Assembly (NCBI GenBank): GCA_026724425.1
Contig: JAIUCV010000003.1
Location: 49,354,477 to 49,418,476, forward strand
Source: Erythrophleum ivorense
Lineage: Eukaryota > Streptophyta > Magnoliopsida > Fabales > Fabaceae
Reading direction: 5' to 3'
DNA length: 64,000 bases
Positions within the stretch are counted from its first letter, which is position 1. The number at the start of each line of letters is the position of its first letter. Shown in pieces: positions 12,630 through 24,261 of the stretch. Both the position numbers and the translations under genes were made by a program. Under the pieces are notes generated by a model. The model was not told the origin of the DNA, did not search any database, and saw only the letters and a list, made by a program, of their open reading frames with translations.

Positions 12630-15504
12630 TTTAATGTTTGATTTTTGTTAAAATGATAAAAATGGATATATTTTCAAAGTAAGTCCTCTAAAATAAATTA
12701 GTTAAGGTCCAAAAAATATAGAATAATAATCTAGACAATAAGTAATGAACTTAGAAGACTAGAGGTATCTTGAAATAGAGGCCAAAATAACCAAACGAAA
12801 ATTAACGAAATAGTTGCATTTTCGTAATTTTGGAAAAATTTTAGAATTATCATATGGGGGCTTTTTAATTGAAAATTTTGAGTTCTCCAGGGTTCTTAGA
12901 GGCCTTGAAGGCCATGGGAAGTTTCGAGACAGTTAAAACTCCTCCGGTGTATGTTTTTCAATGTCAGTTGACCCAAACTTTGACCATTTTGTTCGAGATG
13001 GTTTTACCTCCAATTTGAGTGATTCTAAAGGCATTTTATAAGATTAAGGACCTAAATTTTATGATGGAAAAGATGGTTCTAAAAAAGGAGCTAAAACAAG
13101 CCAGATACAAAAATGCCAAGATTGAAGGACAAAATTGAAATTTTTGGAAGTATGTCTTGAACCCTACCTATGTATAGGAGTATGCTCCACTCTTCTCCTC
13201 ATTTGATTCATTTTATTTCTGCCCTAAACCAGAGAAGATTCAAGAGAAGGAGGTGCACAAGACCAAAGGGGAAAGAAGAGGAGAAATGCTAAGAAAAGGT
13301 GAGAAATTAATGGAAATCCTTGTTCTTCCTTTAGTAAACTTCTTCCTCTCCTTTCTCCCTCTCTTCCCATGCATTTTGTGAGATGTTTGGTTCTGTTTTA
13401 AGACCAAAACAGAGAGGAAAATTTTGAATTCAAGGAGAAGGAGCCAAGCAAGGTGAAAAGCAAGCAAGTAGATCAAGGAAACTAGGTATTTTGCCATTCT
13501 TGTACTTGATCTTCCATGCTCCTTCTCTTGTGCATGTTTCGCCTTATGTAAGACCAGCTAAGAGGGGTTGGATTTCTAGCTAAACCAAGGATGAATCTTA
13601 GAAAAATAAGGGATGAGAACAAGAATATGCAAAGGAAACAACAAAAGAACTATTAGATTTCAAGATAGAAAAGTTAGGGTTTCAAGTGTTTCTTTAAAAT
13701 TCTATTTTGATACAAGAATTTCTAGGCTTAAATGAGTGTTGGGATGAGGTCTAGAGATCCCTAGGAAGCTTCCCACATGCATCTTCCATCAAGAAAACGA
13801 AGCAAACTCACTTAGTGTTCTTAGGTTACATAGCCACGGCCTAAAGAGGAAGGAGCACCAAGGGGTAGTTTTAATTTGTTCTAAACTTGATTTTGAGTCA
13901 TATACGATGGAAGAGGATGAGAGAAAGTGTAACACCATAATAACTTAACTCTAACTAATCTCCCTCTAGGCTTGATTCCATATGATTTCTAAGGAAAATG
14001 ACCGAAACCGTGGTATTTTATTACTTTAAGTCAGGGTTTAACCGGTCATATTTTGTCCTGTAGGTCCCGTGAATCCATCATTTACATTTTCTACTCAAAC
14101 ACCATCTATAAAACTTGTACATAGCCTCAAACAACTCATAAACCACGGATATGAAGCCAAAAACCAAGAAAATGTAATTTCTCAAATGAGTCCAAAAGTC
14201 AGATTTTTGGCTCCAACTTCGGAAAATCATAAATAATTTTGGAAAAATGGAAATCAAGCAAATCATAGCTCTCTGGAAATATTTGGATGTTAACTTCACA
14301 CTAAAAATAACTCCCAACCACAATATTGGTGTTTGGACCATCTTTGACATCGAATAAGAGACAGAGGTCCGGCTGCCCCTGGTACTAGTGCAGTTTACTG
14401 TCATGAACTTCTAAAATTAGTAATTAATTCCAAAAACATCCAATCTGGGAAAGCTATACCAATTTGGAAAGCTACAGATGTTAACTAGAGGAAAAAAATA
14501 AGTTCAGATCAGTTCAGGAGCTCTTGGACCTCGAAAACTGATGGAACAGTAACAAAGGTCGGAAAGCTTCCCTGATGCTGATACAGAACTTCAGCAAGTC
14601 GTTTCTCCCTCTACAGACCTCCAATTGAGGTGCTTCCAGTTGGTGTAGGTCACTGTGGATATCTAGTTTGTGATCATAAAATTTCATGACAATTAGACAC
14701 CATTTGGTCCATGGATGACACAGATTCATTTTCGGACTTGTTGCACAGTACCATGACCAAAACCATTAAAATTTCCAAACTTCAACAATTCACCAAATAT
14801 TCCCTAGACCTCCAAATATTACCTACTTTAGCTTCTCAAGAAGCTCTCAATAGACTCTAGAGGCATGCCAAATTCCATATCAAGAAGAGCTCATTTAGTC
14901 ATACTTTGATGGAGCTCACAAAATTGGCGGTTTTGACACCCAAAATAGTTCAATGTGGGTCCAAATGGCCTCCCACATGTTCTAGCATCTCTTGGGCAAG
15001 TTTGAAAGTATAAACATAGTATATATGAATTACCCAAGTGATCCAAGTCATCATACATTTTAAATTCACTATGTTACGGAACAAAATGCACCATTTCATA
15101 TAAGCCACAAAATGGCTAAATTCTACATTCTCATTGTTTTGACTCGCTTCAAAGTTCCTACATTACTCATACATATGTTTACATGTGCTTACATATTTAC
15201 AACTCAAAAATAATATATATACATAAGGACTTGGTCTTCCTATACATCAAGCTAGGTGTAAGTGTGCAAAAATGGCGAAACAAGGCGTTCTATGTCTCAT
15301 GGCCTCCACTCTTAGGCTCTTGAGCTCCACCTAGATGTTAAGATGGGAGAGGGAAGGGGGTAAGATTCAAGAAATCTCAATAGCTTATACTCATTTAAGA
15401 AGCAATCAAGATATATAAACCAGTCAAAGCATGCAAATAAGTCACAATGACACAACATATGTGTTTCATGCCATGATATCATATCAATGCCAAGAATAGG
15501 CTCT

Positions 15505-15620
15505 AGGAACTTTCGGTCTAGCCTCACCCGAGCTTTGGGACTTTTGGATTAGTCTCACCCTTAGTTTAGGGACTTTTGGCTCCACCTCACCCATCTCAAG
15601 GGACTTTCGGCACCACCTCA
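15505..15620. repeat. GGGACTTTTGG array with 31-32 bp period (LTR D)
   Basis: Starts at 15505 (AGGAACTTTCGG variant), 15537, 15569 and 15600, with steps 32, 32 and 31. Each is followed by a CTCACCC word. It is the counterpart of the array in fragment B. Confidence 0.8.
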
Positions 15621-16365
15621 CCCGAGCAATTTTCACAATTCATATCATAAGCATATTAGTACTAATGCATCAAGGCAACATCAAATGGCATGTATCATCA
15701 TACAATCACATACACAAGCATACAATGACTATTACACATCCAAGAATGCAACAAGAAAGAGTAGAGAGCTACCTTATCGGTTAACATAAGCCTTCGCTTT
15801 CAATTTCTCTTCTCCCTTCTTAATTTCACACTCACAACTAGATGGAGTTGCTTCCTTTGAGCCTAGGCACAACAAAGAGCATGGGATTATTCTCTCATAA
15901 CTCAAATACGTACTCACAAAGCTAAAGGGGCTCTTCATCAAAGTAAACCCCCACTACTCATGTAAGAAACTAGGTATTCTCTCTTTAGAATTCTACTCAC
16001 TCTCCTTCCTCTCTCAAGCTCTTAAAAAGGAAAGCAAAGAAGAAGAAATGAAGCTACATAAGCTCTACCCTTCCTCAAGTGTAGTTTTCTACTTTCTCTC
16101 TTCTGAACCAAACCCAAATCAACTACTAAAACCATAGAAAGAGAGGACAAAGAGAGAAGAATAACATGCTAGGGAGAAAAGCTATGGAAATATCAAGATT
16201 GCTTACTTCTTTACTTGTTCTCCTCCCTTCTCTAAGTCTCTCTCTCTCTCCACAGCCTTTTTCTCTCTCTTAGTCGAAGCTTAGGTCAATTTACAGAGAA
16301 AGGAAGAGTTTGGAAGTTTTAAAAGGTCAAAATCTCTCTTTTCACGCTTTTCTGAACTAACCCTC

Positions 16366-16591
16366 GCTATAGCAAGCCATAACCCTCGCTACGCACGAGC
16401 TCGTGTCAGTCCCAGACCTCTACCTTCGCTATAGCGCACACTACGGCGAGCAACGCCCTGGTTTTTTGTATGGGATGCCCGCACTCGCTATAGCTAGAAG
16501 CATTTTCGCTATAGCGAAAAAGCACTCTTGCTATAGCTAGACTATTTCTCGCTATAGCGAATAGGTATATTCGCTATAGTTAGGCTATAGC
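16366..16591. repeat. helically phased GCTATAGC array (LTR D)
   Basis: GCTATAGC or a close variant starts at 16366, 16388, 16428, 16487, 16508, 16530, 16551, 16573 and 16584. Steps inside clusters are 22, then 21, 22, 21, 22 and 11, so every clustered motif falls on the same helical face. Confidence 0.9.
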
Positions 16592-18930
16592 TAGCAGACT
16601 TGGAAAATTTTCAGCCTTCCGAAAATTTTTCAGCTTTTCTTTCTTTTCTTTCTCTTTTTTTTTCTTTTCTTTTTTCTGGTTGTTACATAAAGCTTTGAAA
16701 AAATTTTAGAAGCCATGGAGAGCGAGATAGTATCATAGGTTCTATATTATGACTTAAAGAAGTAACACCTAGTTAAGCTCCTTGAATTAATTGTGTGATG
16801 ACTCTAAGGGGCTTAAAAGAAGTCAAGAATCATAAATGAATGGAAAGAGTAGAGCCAAGATGATGTTTTCTTAAGGTTGCTTCATTAAGTGTATTATGGA
16901 ACCATAAAAGAGCCATATGAACTCCTAGCTTTTTCCAATGAATATGTAGCTTAAGAATTTGGTTCAAGAGTATAATTGGCATCCATTTGATGTTTCTAGG
17001 CTAAGAGAAACAAGTCTCACCTTCTTTTGTGTGTATGGCTGAGGAAAAGTAACCAAACTTAAGAAGAAAAGTGTGCTTTTGTGATAAAGGTAGCTCTCTC
17101 TTCTTTCTCTCATGCATGAGTGGATGTTTACCTTGTCTTTACTATTTGTATATATGTTTTGAGCCATGAGAAATGTTTTAGCATGCTTTTATATGCCATG
17201 GTACCATGATATTGCATTATGTTTTCAAATGATGCCTTGTGTGCTTACTTTGGTTTGCTTGAGTATGGTGAAGCCAAGAACTCACTAGCCATGGTAAGGA
17301 TAAGCCAAGAACCCTTAAAGGTTGAGACAAAGCCAAGAGTCTCCCAATATCAAGGCCTAGTTCAATGCCTTTAAGAAAAAGGGTGAGGCAAGTCCAAAAT
17401 CCTTGAAGAGAAGGGATGAGGCTAAATCACTTACTTGGCAAGCCTATGTATGTTTTGTATGACTTCTTAAAAGCTTGAAATGTTTCATGAATGATTACAT
17501 GCTCCATGATGTTCATTCATACATTTTTAGACATGGATTTGCATTTTTTATGTATAGTTGAAAGGGAAAAGTGCTATTGGGATTCCTAGAATCTCATCCC
17601 TTCCTCCCCACATGTCTAGGTAGACCAAGTGAGCCAAGGAATGAAAGCCACCAAGCTTAAAGGAAGAAAAGTGGCAACAAAGTCTGGGAATTTGCTATTT
17701 TGTAGCCATATGAGTGGCATATGATGTAATCCCTTATTTTATATGTCGTATGACTTTATGAACACATGTAAATATGTAAATATATCATGTATGTATGAGA
17801 TTTAATGTCATATGTATGATAAAGCACATTTTGGATATTGAATGGCAAGAACTAGTATATGTGCTCTTGTGTATATCTTAGGGTCAATGAGTGAGTTTAT
17901 GAAGTCTGGGTTTATACACCTTTGAGACATGTTTAGTAGACTATTTTGGCGCTTTCCCACATGCCCAAGTGGCCATGGTTGCCTTTGAAGCTAAAATGGA
18001 CCATTTGGAATCCTTATATGACACAAAAGAGCATATTTGTAGCCCAACGTCAAGATCTAACCAAATGAACGAATTTACTCATGAAATTTGGCATGCATAT
18101 AGATCTCATCTATAGATTTTTGAGAAGTTAAAGAGCAGATTATTTAGAGATCTATGGAATTAATTATGATTTTTCAAAGTTGGCATTTTTCTGTTAATTT
18201 GGTGTAAATACTGTTCATATGGTCAATTTCTTTTGCTGTGTCATTCAAGAGACAAATTATGTCCAATTCTCATGAAATTTTACAATAATAAATTATACAT
18301 AATAACCTTTCTATGGCCACTAATATCACCCTAATTGGACATCTGAATAGGGAGATATGAATTTTTGAAATTCATGGATAGTACTAGTAGTGACAGGCGA
18401 CCTTGGTTACTGTTCTATCAATTTCTAGTAGTTAGATGTCCCTATTATTGTCTGGAATTATTCTTAAACTAAAGTAGAAATCTATATCTTTCCAGGATAG
18501 TATAGTGTGCTTGATTTTAATTTTTTTAGAATTAGTTATGATTTTTCAAAATTCATAACAAAAAACTAAAAGTTTAATCTGAGGTTGCACACATTATTTT
18601 CATGTATATACTCCATTAGCTCGAGTTCTTGGCCACTTCTTAAGATAGTTTTGAGTTTTATTTATGTATTTAAATATGATAATGAGATGGATGAGTCCAT
18701 ATGGTCCAAGGGACATGGAATGAAAAATTTATACATGACATAACACAAAATATTTAAATATTTTTAATGACTTTTCTTTGGAAACTTGTGTAACCCAAGG
18801 AAGTGAGCTTAGAAATAACATGAGATGAGCTTAGTAATTATGGTATTACATTTCTTCTGGATATGTTGATTGTGCTGGTTCATCTATGTCCATTCTTAAC
18901 TAGCATACTGATAATGGTACTAAATGTTGT

Positions 18931-20028
18931 ATGACTGGTTTATCTGGTGGTGAAACTAATGTTATTATTGTTGTTGGTTTTTCTATTGATTTTCATGCTA
19001 CTAATGTTCCCAAGGTTGGGAAAGTTGTTTCTTCTATCTATGAGATGTCTAAACAAGTATTTGGTATAGAAGAGATTGAAATCAAACCACTTATACCCTC
19101 AGTTGAGCAAGCTCCTACCTTAGAACTTAAACTACTACCAAACACTCTTAAGTACACTTATTTAGAGAATGATGAGAAGATTCTAATGACTGTGGCTAGT
19201 GATATTGTTCTAGAGGAGGAAAAGAAGCTTCTAAAGATTCTTAGAAGGCATAGACAAGCTATTGGTTGGACCTTGGCTAATATACCTAATATTAGCCCAG
19301 AGCTGTGCATACATAGGATTCTTCTTGATGATGGAGCCCATCTACTCCACCAAGCTCAACGATGCATCAACCTACTAATTCTTGATGTTGTGAAAAAGGA
19401 GATATCTAAGCTACTATCTACAGGTATAATTTATCATATTTTTGATAGTGACTGGTTGAGTCTTATCCAGTTAGTACCTAAGAAAACTAGCATAACTGTA
19501 GTGAGAAATGATAAGGGTGAAATGATTCTTACTAGGGTTCAAAATAGATGGCGTATGTGTATTGATTATAGATGCCTAAATGTTGCTACTAGGAAAGATC
19601 ATTATCCCCTTCATTTTATTGATCAAATGCTTGAAAGACTTGTTAGAAAATCTCACTATTGCTTTTTGGATGATTTTTCAGGTTACTTTCAAATTTGCAT
19701 TGCTCCAGAAGATCAAGAGAAAACTACTTTCACTTATCCCTTTGGCACTTTTGCATATAGGCGAATGCCATTTGGTCTTTGTAATGCATCAGGGACTTTC
19801 CAAAGATGTATGATGTCCATCTTTAGTGATTTTATTGAAAAATGCATAGAAATATTTATGGATGATTTTATAGTATATGGACATTCATTTGATGATTGTT
19901 TGTACAGTTTGGATAGAATTCTAGAAAGATGCATTGCTAAGAACCTAGTACTTAACTTTGAAAAATGTCATTTTATGGTTTGCATGGGTATAGTATTAGG
20001 TCACATTGTATCTTATAAGGATATTTAA
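18931..20028 (+). pseudogene. Athila-type reverse transcriptase (pol fragment)
   Basis: A 365-codon frame holds the RT core: MCIDYR near residues 209-214, the first catalytic Asp in FLDDFSGYFQI, TFTYPFGTFAYRRMPFGLCNA, and the FMDD active-site box (YMDD equivalent) near 310. The order and wording match the Athila lineage of Ty3/gypsy. The frame ends at TAA (20026-20028) within a segment that in relatives continues VDKAKID, and that segment does follow in frame after the stop. A frameshift follows near 20105. The catalytic motifs are intact, but the product could not be a complete polyprotein. The displayed start Met is not a true start, because the frame belongs to a longer polyprotein interrupted by C. 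Confidence 0.88.
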
Positions 20029-20660
20029 GTTGATAAAGCTAAGATAGACATTATTTCTTCCTTTCCTTACCCCACATCTATGAAAGAAGTTAGAATATTT
20101 TGTAGGGCATCTAGGGTTCTATAAGCATTTTATTTAGAATTTTAGTAAGATTGCATTGCTTTTATCTAGACTTCTTTAAAAGGATATTGATTTTCTTTTG
20201 ATGATGGTTGTAGGTTGGCTTAGGATAAGCTTAAAGAGAAGTTGACTACATCCTAATCATTTAGCGACCTAATTAAAGTCATCCTTTTGAGCTATACTGT
20301 GATGCTTCCAATTATGCACTTGGAGTAGTTTTGGGACAAAAACTAGACAAGAAATCTCATGTTATAGCCTATGCTTCAAAGACATTAGATTCTACATAAA
20401 CTCATTATACTACCACTAAGAAAGAGTTTCTTGCTATTATATTTGCTTTAGAAAAGTTTAAATCATATTTGTTGGATACTAAAGTTACTATTTTTACTGA
20501 CCATGTAGCACTCAAATACTTTATGAAGAAGCCAAATTCAAAGCCACACTTAATCTGCTGGATACTTCAGCTAGAGGAATTTAATATTAAGATTAAAGAT
20601 AAAAGTGGTGTAGAGAATTTAGTTGCTGATCATTTAAGTAGGATTGAAGCATTGGTTGTA
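20029..20660 (+). pseudogene. Athila-type RT connection and RNase H (pol fragment)
   Basis: After the stop and a frameshift, the RNase H domain is legible: YCDASNYALGVVLGQ, a KEFLAI helix, TDHVALKYFM and VADHLSR. These supply the four acidic catalytic positions (D, E, D, D). It is broken by TAA at 20397-20399, where relatives have Gln (CAA to TAA fits a C-to-T change), and by further stops near 20130-20230. The clean stretch 20469-20660 is the last third of the domain. Confidence 0.82.
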
Positions 20661-20819
20661 ACTTTTTTCCTTATTTTTGACACTTTTCCTGATAATGGTT
20701 TATGTGTTATGGCTATTTTTGAGCCATGGTATGCTGATATAGTTAACTATCTAGTTGCATGTGTATTACCTACTCATCTTAATAAGCATCAACTAGATAA
20801 GTTTAAAAGTGAGGTAAAA

Positions 20820-22000
20820 TACTATATATAGAATGATCCTTATCTGTGGCGGTTAGGTAGTGACCAACTTATTAGGAGATGCATCCCTAATTATGAGATT
20901 GCTTCTATTTTACATTTTTGTCACACTTTGGCATGCAGTTGTCACTATGGTCCATAGAAAAGCGCTAGGAAGGTTTTGGACTTTGGATTATTCCGGCCTA
21001 CATTATTTAAAGATGCATATCAATTTTGTAAGCAATATGTTAAATGCCAATATACATGTACTATAGGTCACAGGAATGAGATGCCACAATACTCTATTCT
21101 GTTCTATAAGGTTTTTTATGTGTGGTGCATTGATTTTATGGGCCCATTTTCTATATCTTTTGGCTATCTTTACATTTTACTAACTGTGAATTATGTTTCT
21201 AAATGGGTGGAAGCCATTGCCACTCGAACTGATGATTCTAGTGTAGTTATTTCTTTTATCAAGACCTATATGTTTTGCAAGTTTGGAATCCCTAGAGCTA
21301 TTGTTAGTGACCAAGGAAGCCATTTCTGTAATAGGCGTTTTCAAAGCTTACTTGGTAAGTTGGAGTCCAACATAAAGTTGCAACACCCTACCACCCACAG
21401 ACCAATAGGCAAGTGGAGGTGTCTAATAAGGATATCAAGCTGATTCTGAAAAAGACAGTTCAAGCCAACAAGAAGGATTAGAGTAAGCACTTAGATGATA
21501 CACTTTGGCCGTACAAGACTGCCTTGAAGACTTTGATTGGGATGTCTCCTTATTGGATTTTATTTGTCAAGGCTTGTTAATTGCCAGTTGAGATAAAGCA
21601 TCGGGCTTTTTGGGTAGTGAAGCAATGTAATATGGAGTTAGAAAAGGCCGGTGTTGAAAGGAAGTGTCAGCTGCAAGAACTTGAAGAAATTAGAAAGGAT
21701 GCTTATGAGAACTCCTAAATTTATAAAGAAAATACAAAGGCTTTCCATGATAAGATGATTGCAAGAAAGGAGTTTATAGTTAAAGAGAAAGTTTTGCTTT
21801 ATAAATCTTGCTTAAAGCTCATGCCAAGTAAGCTTCATTTTAAATGGGAAGGGTCTTATATTATTTCTCATGTTTTTCCTTTTAGTGCAATGGAGCTTGT
21901 GGATGAGCAGATTGGAGCTAAATTTAAAGTTAATGGACATAGGCTCAAGTACTTTTATGAAGAGCTTACAAGAAAGGACAAAGAGGAGCTCTAACTTTAA
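20820..22000 (+). pseudogene. Athila-type integrase (pol fragment)
   Basis: The zinc-binding part is degraded (HTLACSCHYG, then CKQYVKC near 21020-21045). The catalytic core shows all three acidic residues: CIDFMGP, VSDQGSHF and, after a frameshift near 21390, RQVEVSNKD. The C-terminal end (KFKVNGHRLKYFYE) resembles the end of Athila pol. Stops and frameshifts occur at about 20830, 21390-21480 and 21580-21720. In Athila an env-like region may follow, but I see none here. Confidence 0.8.
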
Positions 22001-23468
22001 GACCCACCTTGATTACCCAGTTGTATACTTTCCCTTTTCACTTTTATATTGTCTTGTCTATTTGTTGATTAGATCTTGAGCTGGCATTGAGGATAATGTA
22101 GTGTTTAAGTGTGGGGGGAGCATTCAAATAAATTATTTTTTTGTTTTTCTTTGTTTTGGTTAGTTGATTTTTTCTAGGCTTTTAGTCTTTTGTATTACTT
22201 TTGGAGTTTTGTGTTGTTTTTGTCCTTTTTAAAGCTAGTTAAACAAAAAAAAACTTTGTTTTTATGGAAGTTGCTAGTAATAAGGTGATCATAGCTTTGA
22301 TATATCTCGATTTGATAAGAAATTGATCTTGTGTTGAGAATGCAAGTAAAGTGGCAATTAGCTTAGCTTCAATGAACTTTGATGATGATTAGTTTACCTT
22401 GTGAGATTTTGGACCTATTGATATTCATTTATAGTGTATATCTCTTATCTTGCTTTCGCTCTAAAACTTGACTCAAATCTTATTCAAGGCCACATTTGTT
22501 CATTTGCCATGTATGAAAATGATTAAGGCATTCATTCTTATTTTGTTTTGTGTTAGCTAGAGCCAAATAGTTATCCCTTTATGTGTTTTATCCATTTGCT
22601 TAACGCCATTAAGCCATGCATGTTTTCTTTTTCCCCTTTTAGCCATGAAAAGCAAACAAATAGTCTTCTTACCTTGATTAGGATACTTTTGATTATTAAG
22701 AGCATTGTATCTTACTAAAGTGGTAGTAGGTGCAATTTTTCACATCAACTTTAGGCCATTTGTTTGTTCTTTCTAGAAATATACCAAGTAATAACAAAAA
22801 TGAATGATTCTTTTGTTGAAGAATATACATAGTTAAAAAAATTAGAATATTTATAGAAAAGCAAAAGAAAGGCATGAGAAAAGAAATGAAAAGAAGAAAA
22901 AGAAAAGGAAAGAAAAGCTACTTTTGTTCTCTTAGTACATATACTTGTTTGTAGTGAATGAGGCCTTGAAATGCACTCTCTTTACACTCTACATCTTCTC
23001 TTGATGCTTTTGATAATTTTAAGCATCTACTTTGCTTTTTGAATTCCCTTCATTCTTTTGTTTACCACTTGTTTCTTACCTTGGCTTGCATTACAACCAT
23101 TATAAAGACCTTTTGATTCATACATTGGCATTTGATTTTGAATGGTGGAGATATAGATAATAGTTAAGTTTATGGTAGTAAAGTTAGATAGGTTGGAGTT
23201 TGAGAGTGAATACTTAATCCTAAACACTAGAGAGTAAAGTGACAAATACTAAGCCAGATGGGGGACTATTATTGCATTTCATTCTTGTTAAGTGTATTGC
23301 CATAGTTCTTGTTGCATTGATGTAGGTGATATGACTTGGAGAGTTGGGATAATTGATTTGCTATGATATTCCTTATGCTTAGTGGCCTACATACTTCCAT
23401 TTTTATTTCAATTTCCATTAGCCTTTTCTTAGAGTTTTGGTTTTTTTTGCCCAAGAGTGCAAAAGTCT
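22001..23468 (+). other. non-coding 3' region of the Athila-type element
   Basis: No credible reading frame was found. A G-rich tract at 22107-22120 (aagtgtggggggag) repeats the core of the polypurine tract at 23469. Two such tracts bracketing a long 3' non-coding stretch fit an Athila-like layout. The purine-rich stretch near 22855-22915 is low complexity. Confidence 0.55.
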
Positions 23469-23483
23469 AAGTGTGGGGAAATT
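23469..23483 (+). promoter_or_regulatory. polypurine tract (plus-strand primer site)
   Basis: The purine-rich 'aagtgtggggaaatt' sits directly against a TGATAG LTR start at 23484, the expected place of the primer for plus-strand DNA synthesis. Confidence 0.7.
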
Positions 23484-24261
23484 TGATAGTTGCTAATTTC
23501 TATATATTTTATCCCCTTTAATTTAGACATTTTGATGATAAATTGTGGCTTAATGGATTTCATTGGAGGATATTTGATTTTATTGGCCATCTTTGTATTT
23601 TAGGAAGTTATTTGCAAAATTATTGAATTTTTTTGCATAAATTTCTTTTAAATAATTTTTTGAATTTTCCTACTTAATTTTTTAATTCGTTTTATGCAGA
23701 TTTTGATGGGCAAGTGCAATTTATGGTTGAAAATTAATATGGAAAAGAAGTGGAAGTCAAAAGATTGAATCAAAGGCTACAAAGTTGAAGATGAAAGGTT
23801 CATTTGTGCAAAGGCAAGTATGGAATAATGGTCTACATGTTTAATGGAGTTTTAGAAAAATAAAAATGAGAGAAGAAGGCAACACACTCGCTTGAAGCCC
23901 ACTTTCTAATTCTTATATCACTCACGAGGCCCACGTGCATCAACACACTCCCTTGGACGTCCCTCCAACCTAGCATTCACACATTTACACACTTTCCACA
24001 TAGCTCCAAGTTATATACACACACAACACTCAAGCATCTCACATCACACAATCACACACCCACGTGGTCTTCTTGCACGTTACGTGTAGACAGCACTTGA
24101 TTCTTGCATGAGAGCTTCCCTTCACACACACACATGGCATAGACCTATTCTCTCTATTCTAGGAGCTCCATTCATTCACACGACTTCATTCAAAAACCCA
24201 CATGTCCTCACTTAGCACGTAACACACACCCACGTCATATACTCATCAAGCAAGCACCAGG
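23484..24261 (+). mobile_element. Athila-type 3' LTR, first ~780 bp
   Basis: Starts TGATAGTTGC immediately after the polypurine tract. Its first ~240 bases align with the start of the solo LTR at 31496-34244 read on the minus strand, sharing segments such as 'cttgcaaaattgttcgatt' (there) versus 'tttgcaaaattattgaatt' (here). It carries G-box CACGTG words at 23932 and 24061. It is cut at 24261 by fragment E, and about 2 kb of LTR is missing. Confidence 0.75.

Larger units (their letters stand above)
13928..16687 (+). mobile_element. nested solo LTR D (GCTATAGC-array family), 2760 bp
   Basis: The ends are TGTAACACC and GGTTGTTACA, with inverted terminal words TGTAAC/GTTACA. The flanks are GAAAG (13923-13927) and TAAAG (16688-16692), a target duplication with one mismatch. 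The TGTAACACC end resembles the 5' end of the Tekay LTRs in element orientation (TGTAACACCCC), which suggests plus orientation and puts the GCTATAGC array near the 3' end of the LTR. No internal coding region is present, as expected for a solo LTR left by unequal recombination. It is younger than C, in which it sits. Confidence 0.8.
12630..18850 (-). mobile_element. solo-LTR-like insertion C, carrying nested LTR D
   Basis: C is flanked by a perfect 5-base target duplication, TTTCT (12625-12629 and 18851-18855). Its right end is GGTATTACA. Its left end reads TTTAATG where fragment B shows TGTAATG, a one-base decay of the terminal TG. Once D (13928-16687) is removed C is about 3.5 kb, and it carries no gag or pol, so it is best read as a solo LTR. 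It interrupts the Athila-type element just upstream of RT. Strand is inferred by comparison with D and the Tekay LTRs. Confidence 0.75.
18851..24261 (+). mobile_element. degenerate Athila-type Ty3/gypsy element, 3' part
   Basis: Contains RT, RNase H and integrase remnants in gypsy order, a long non-coding 3' region, a polypurine tract and the start of the 3' LTR. The 5' LTR, gag and protease are not recognisable in the window. The 3' LTR is cut at 24261 by fragment E, and its remainder is absent. Assignment to Athila rests on the RT and integrase motifs and on the G-rich 'aagtgtgggg' tract that abuts the LTR. Confidence 0.8.

Noticed and set aside
15505..15620. GGGACTTTC words resembling NF-kB sites
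   Set aside because: Plants have no Rel/NF-kB proteins, and the resemblance is to a short degenerate site only.
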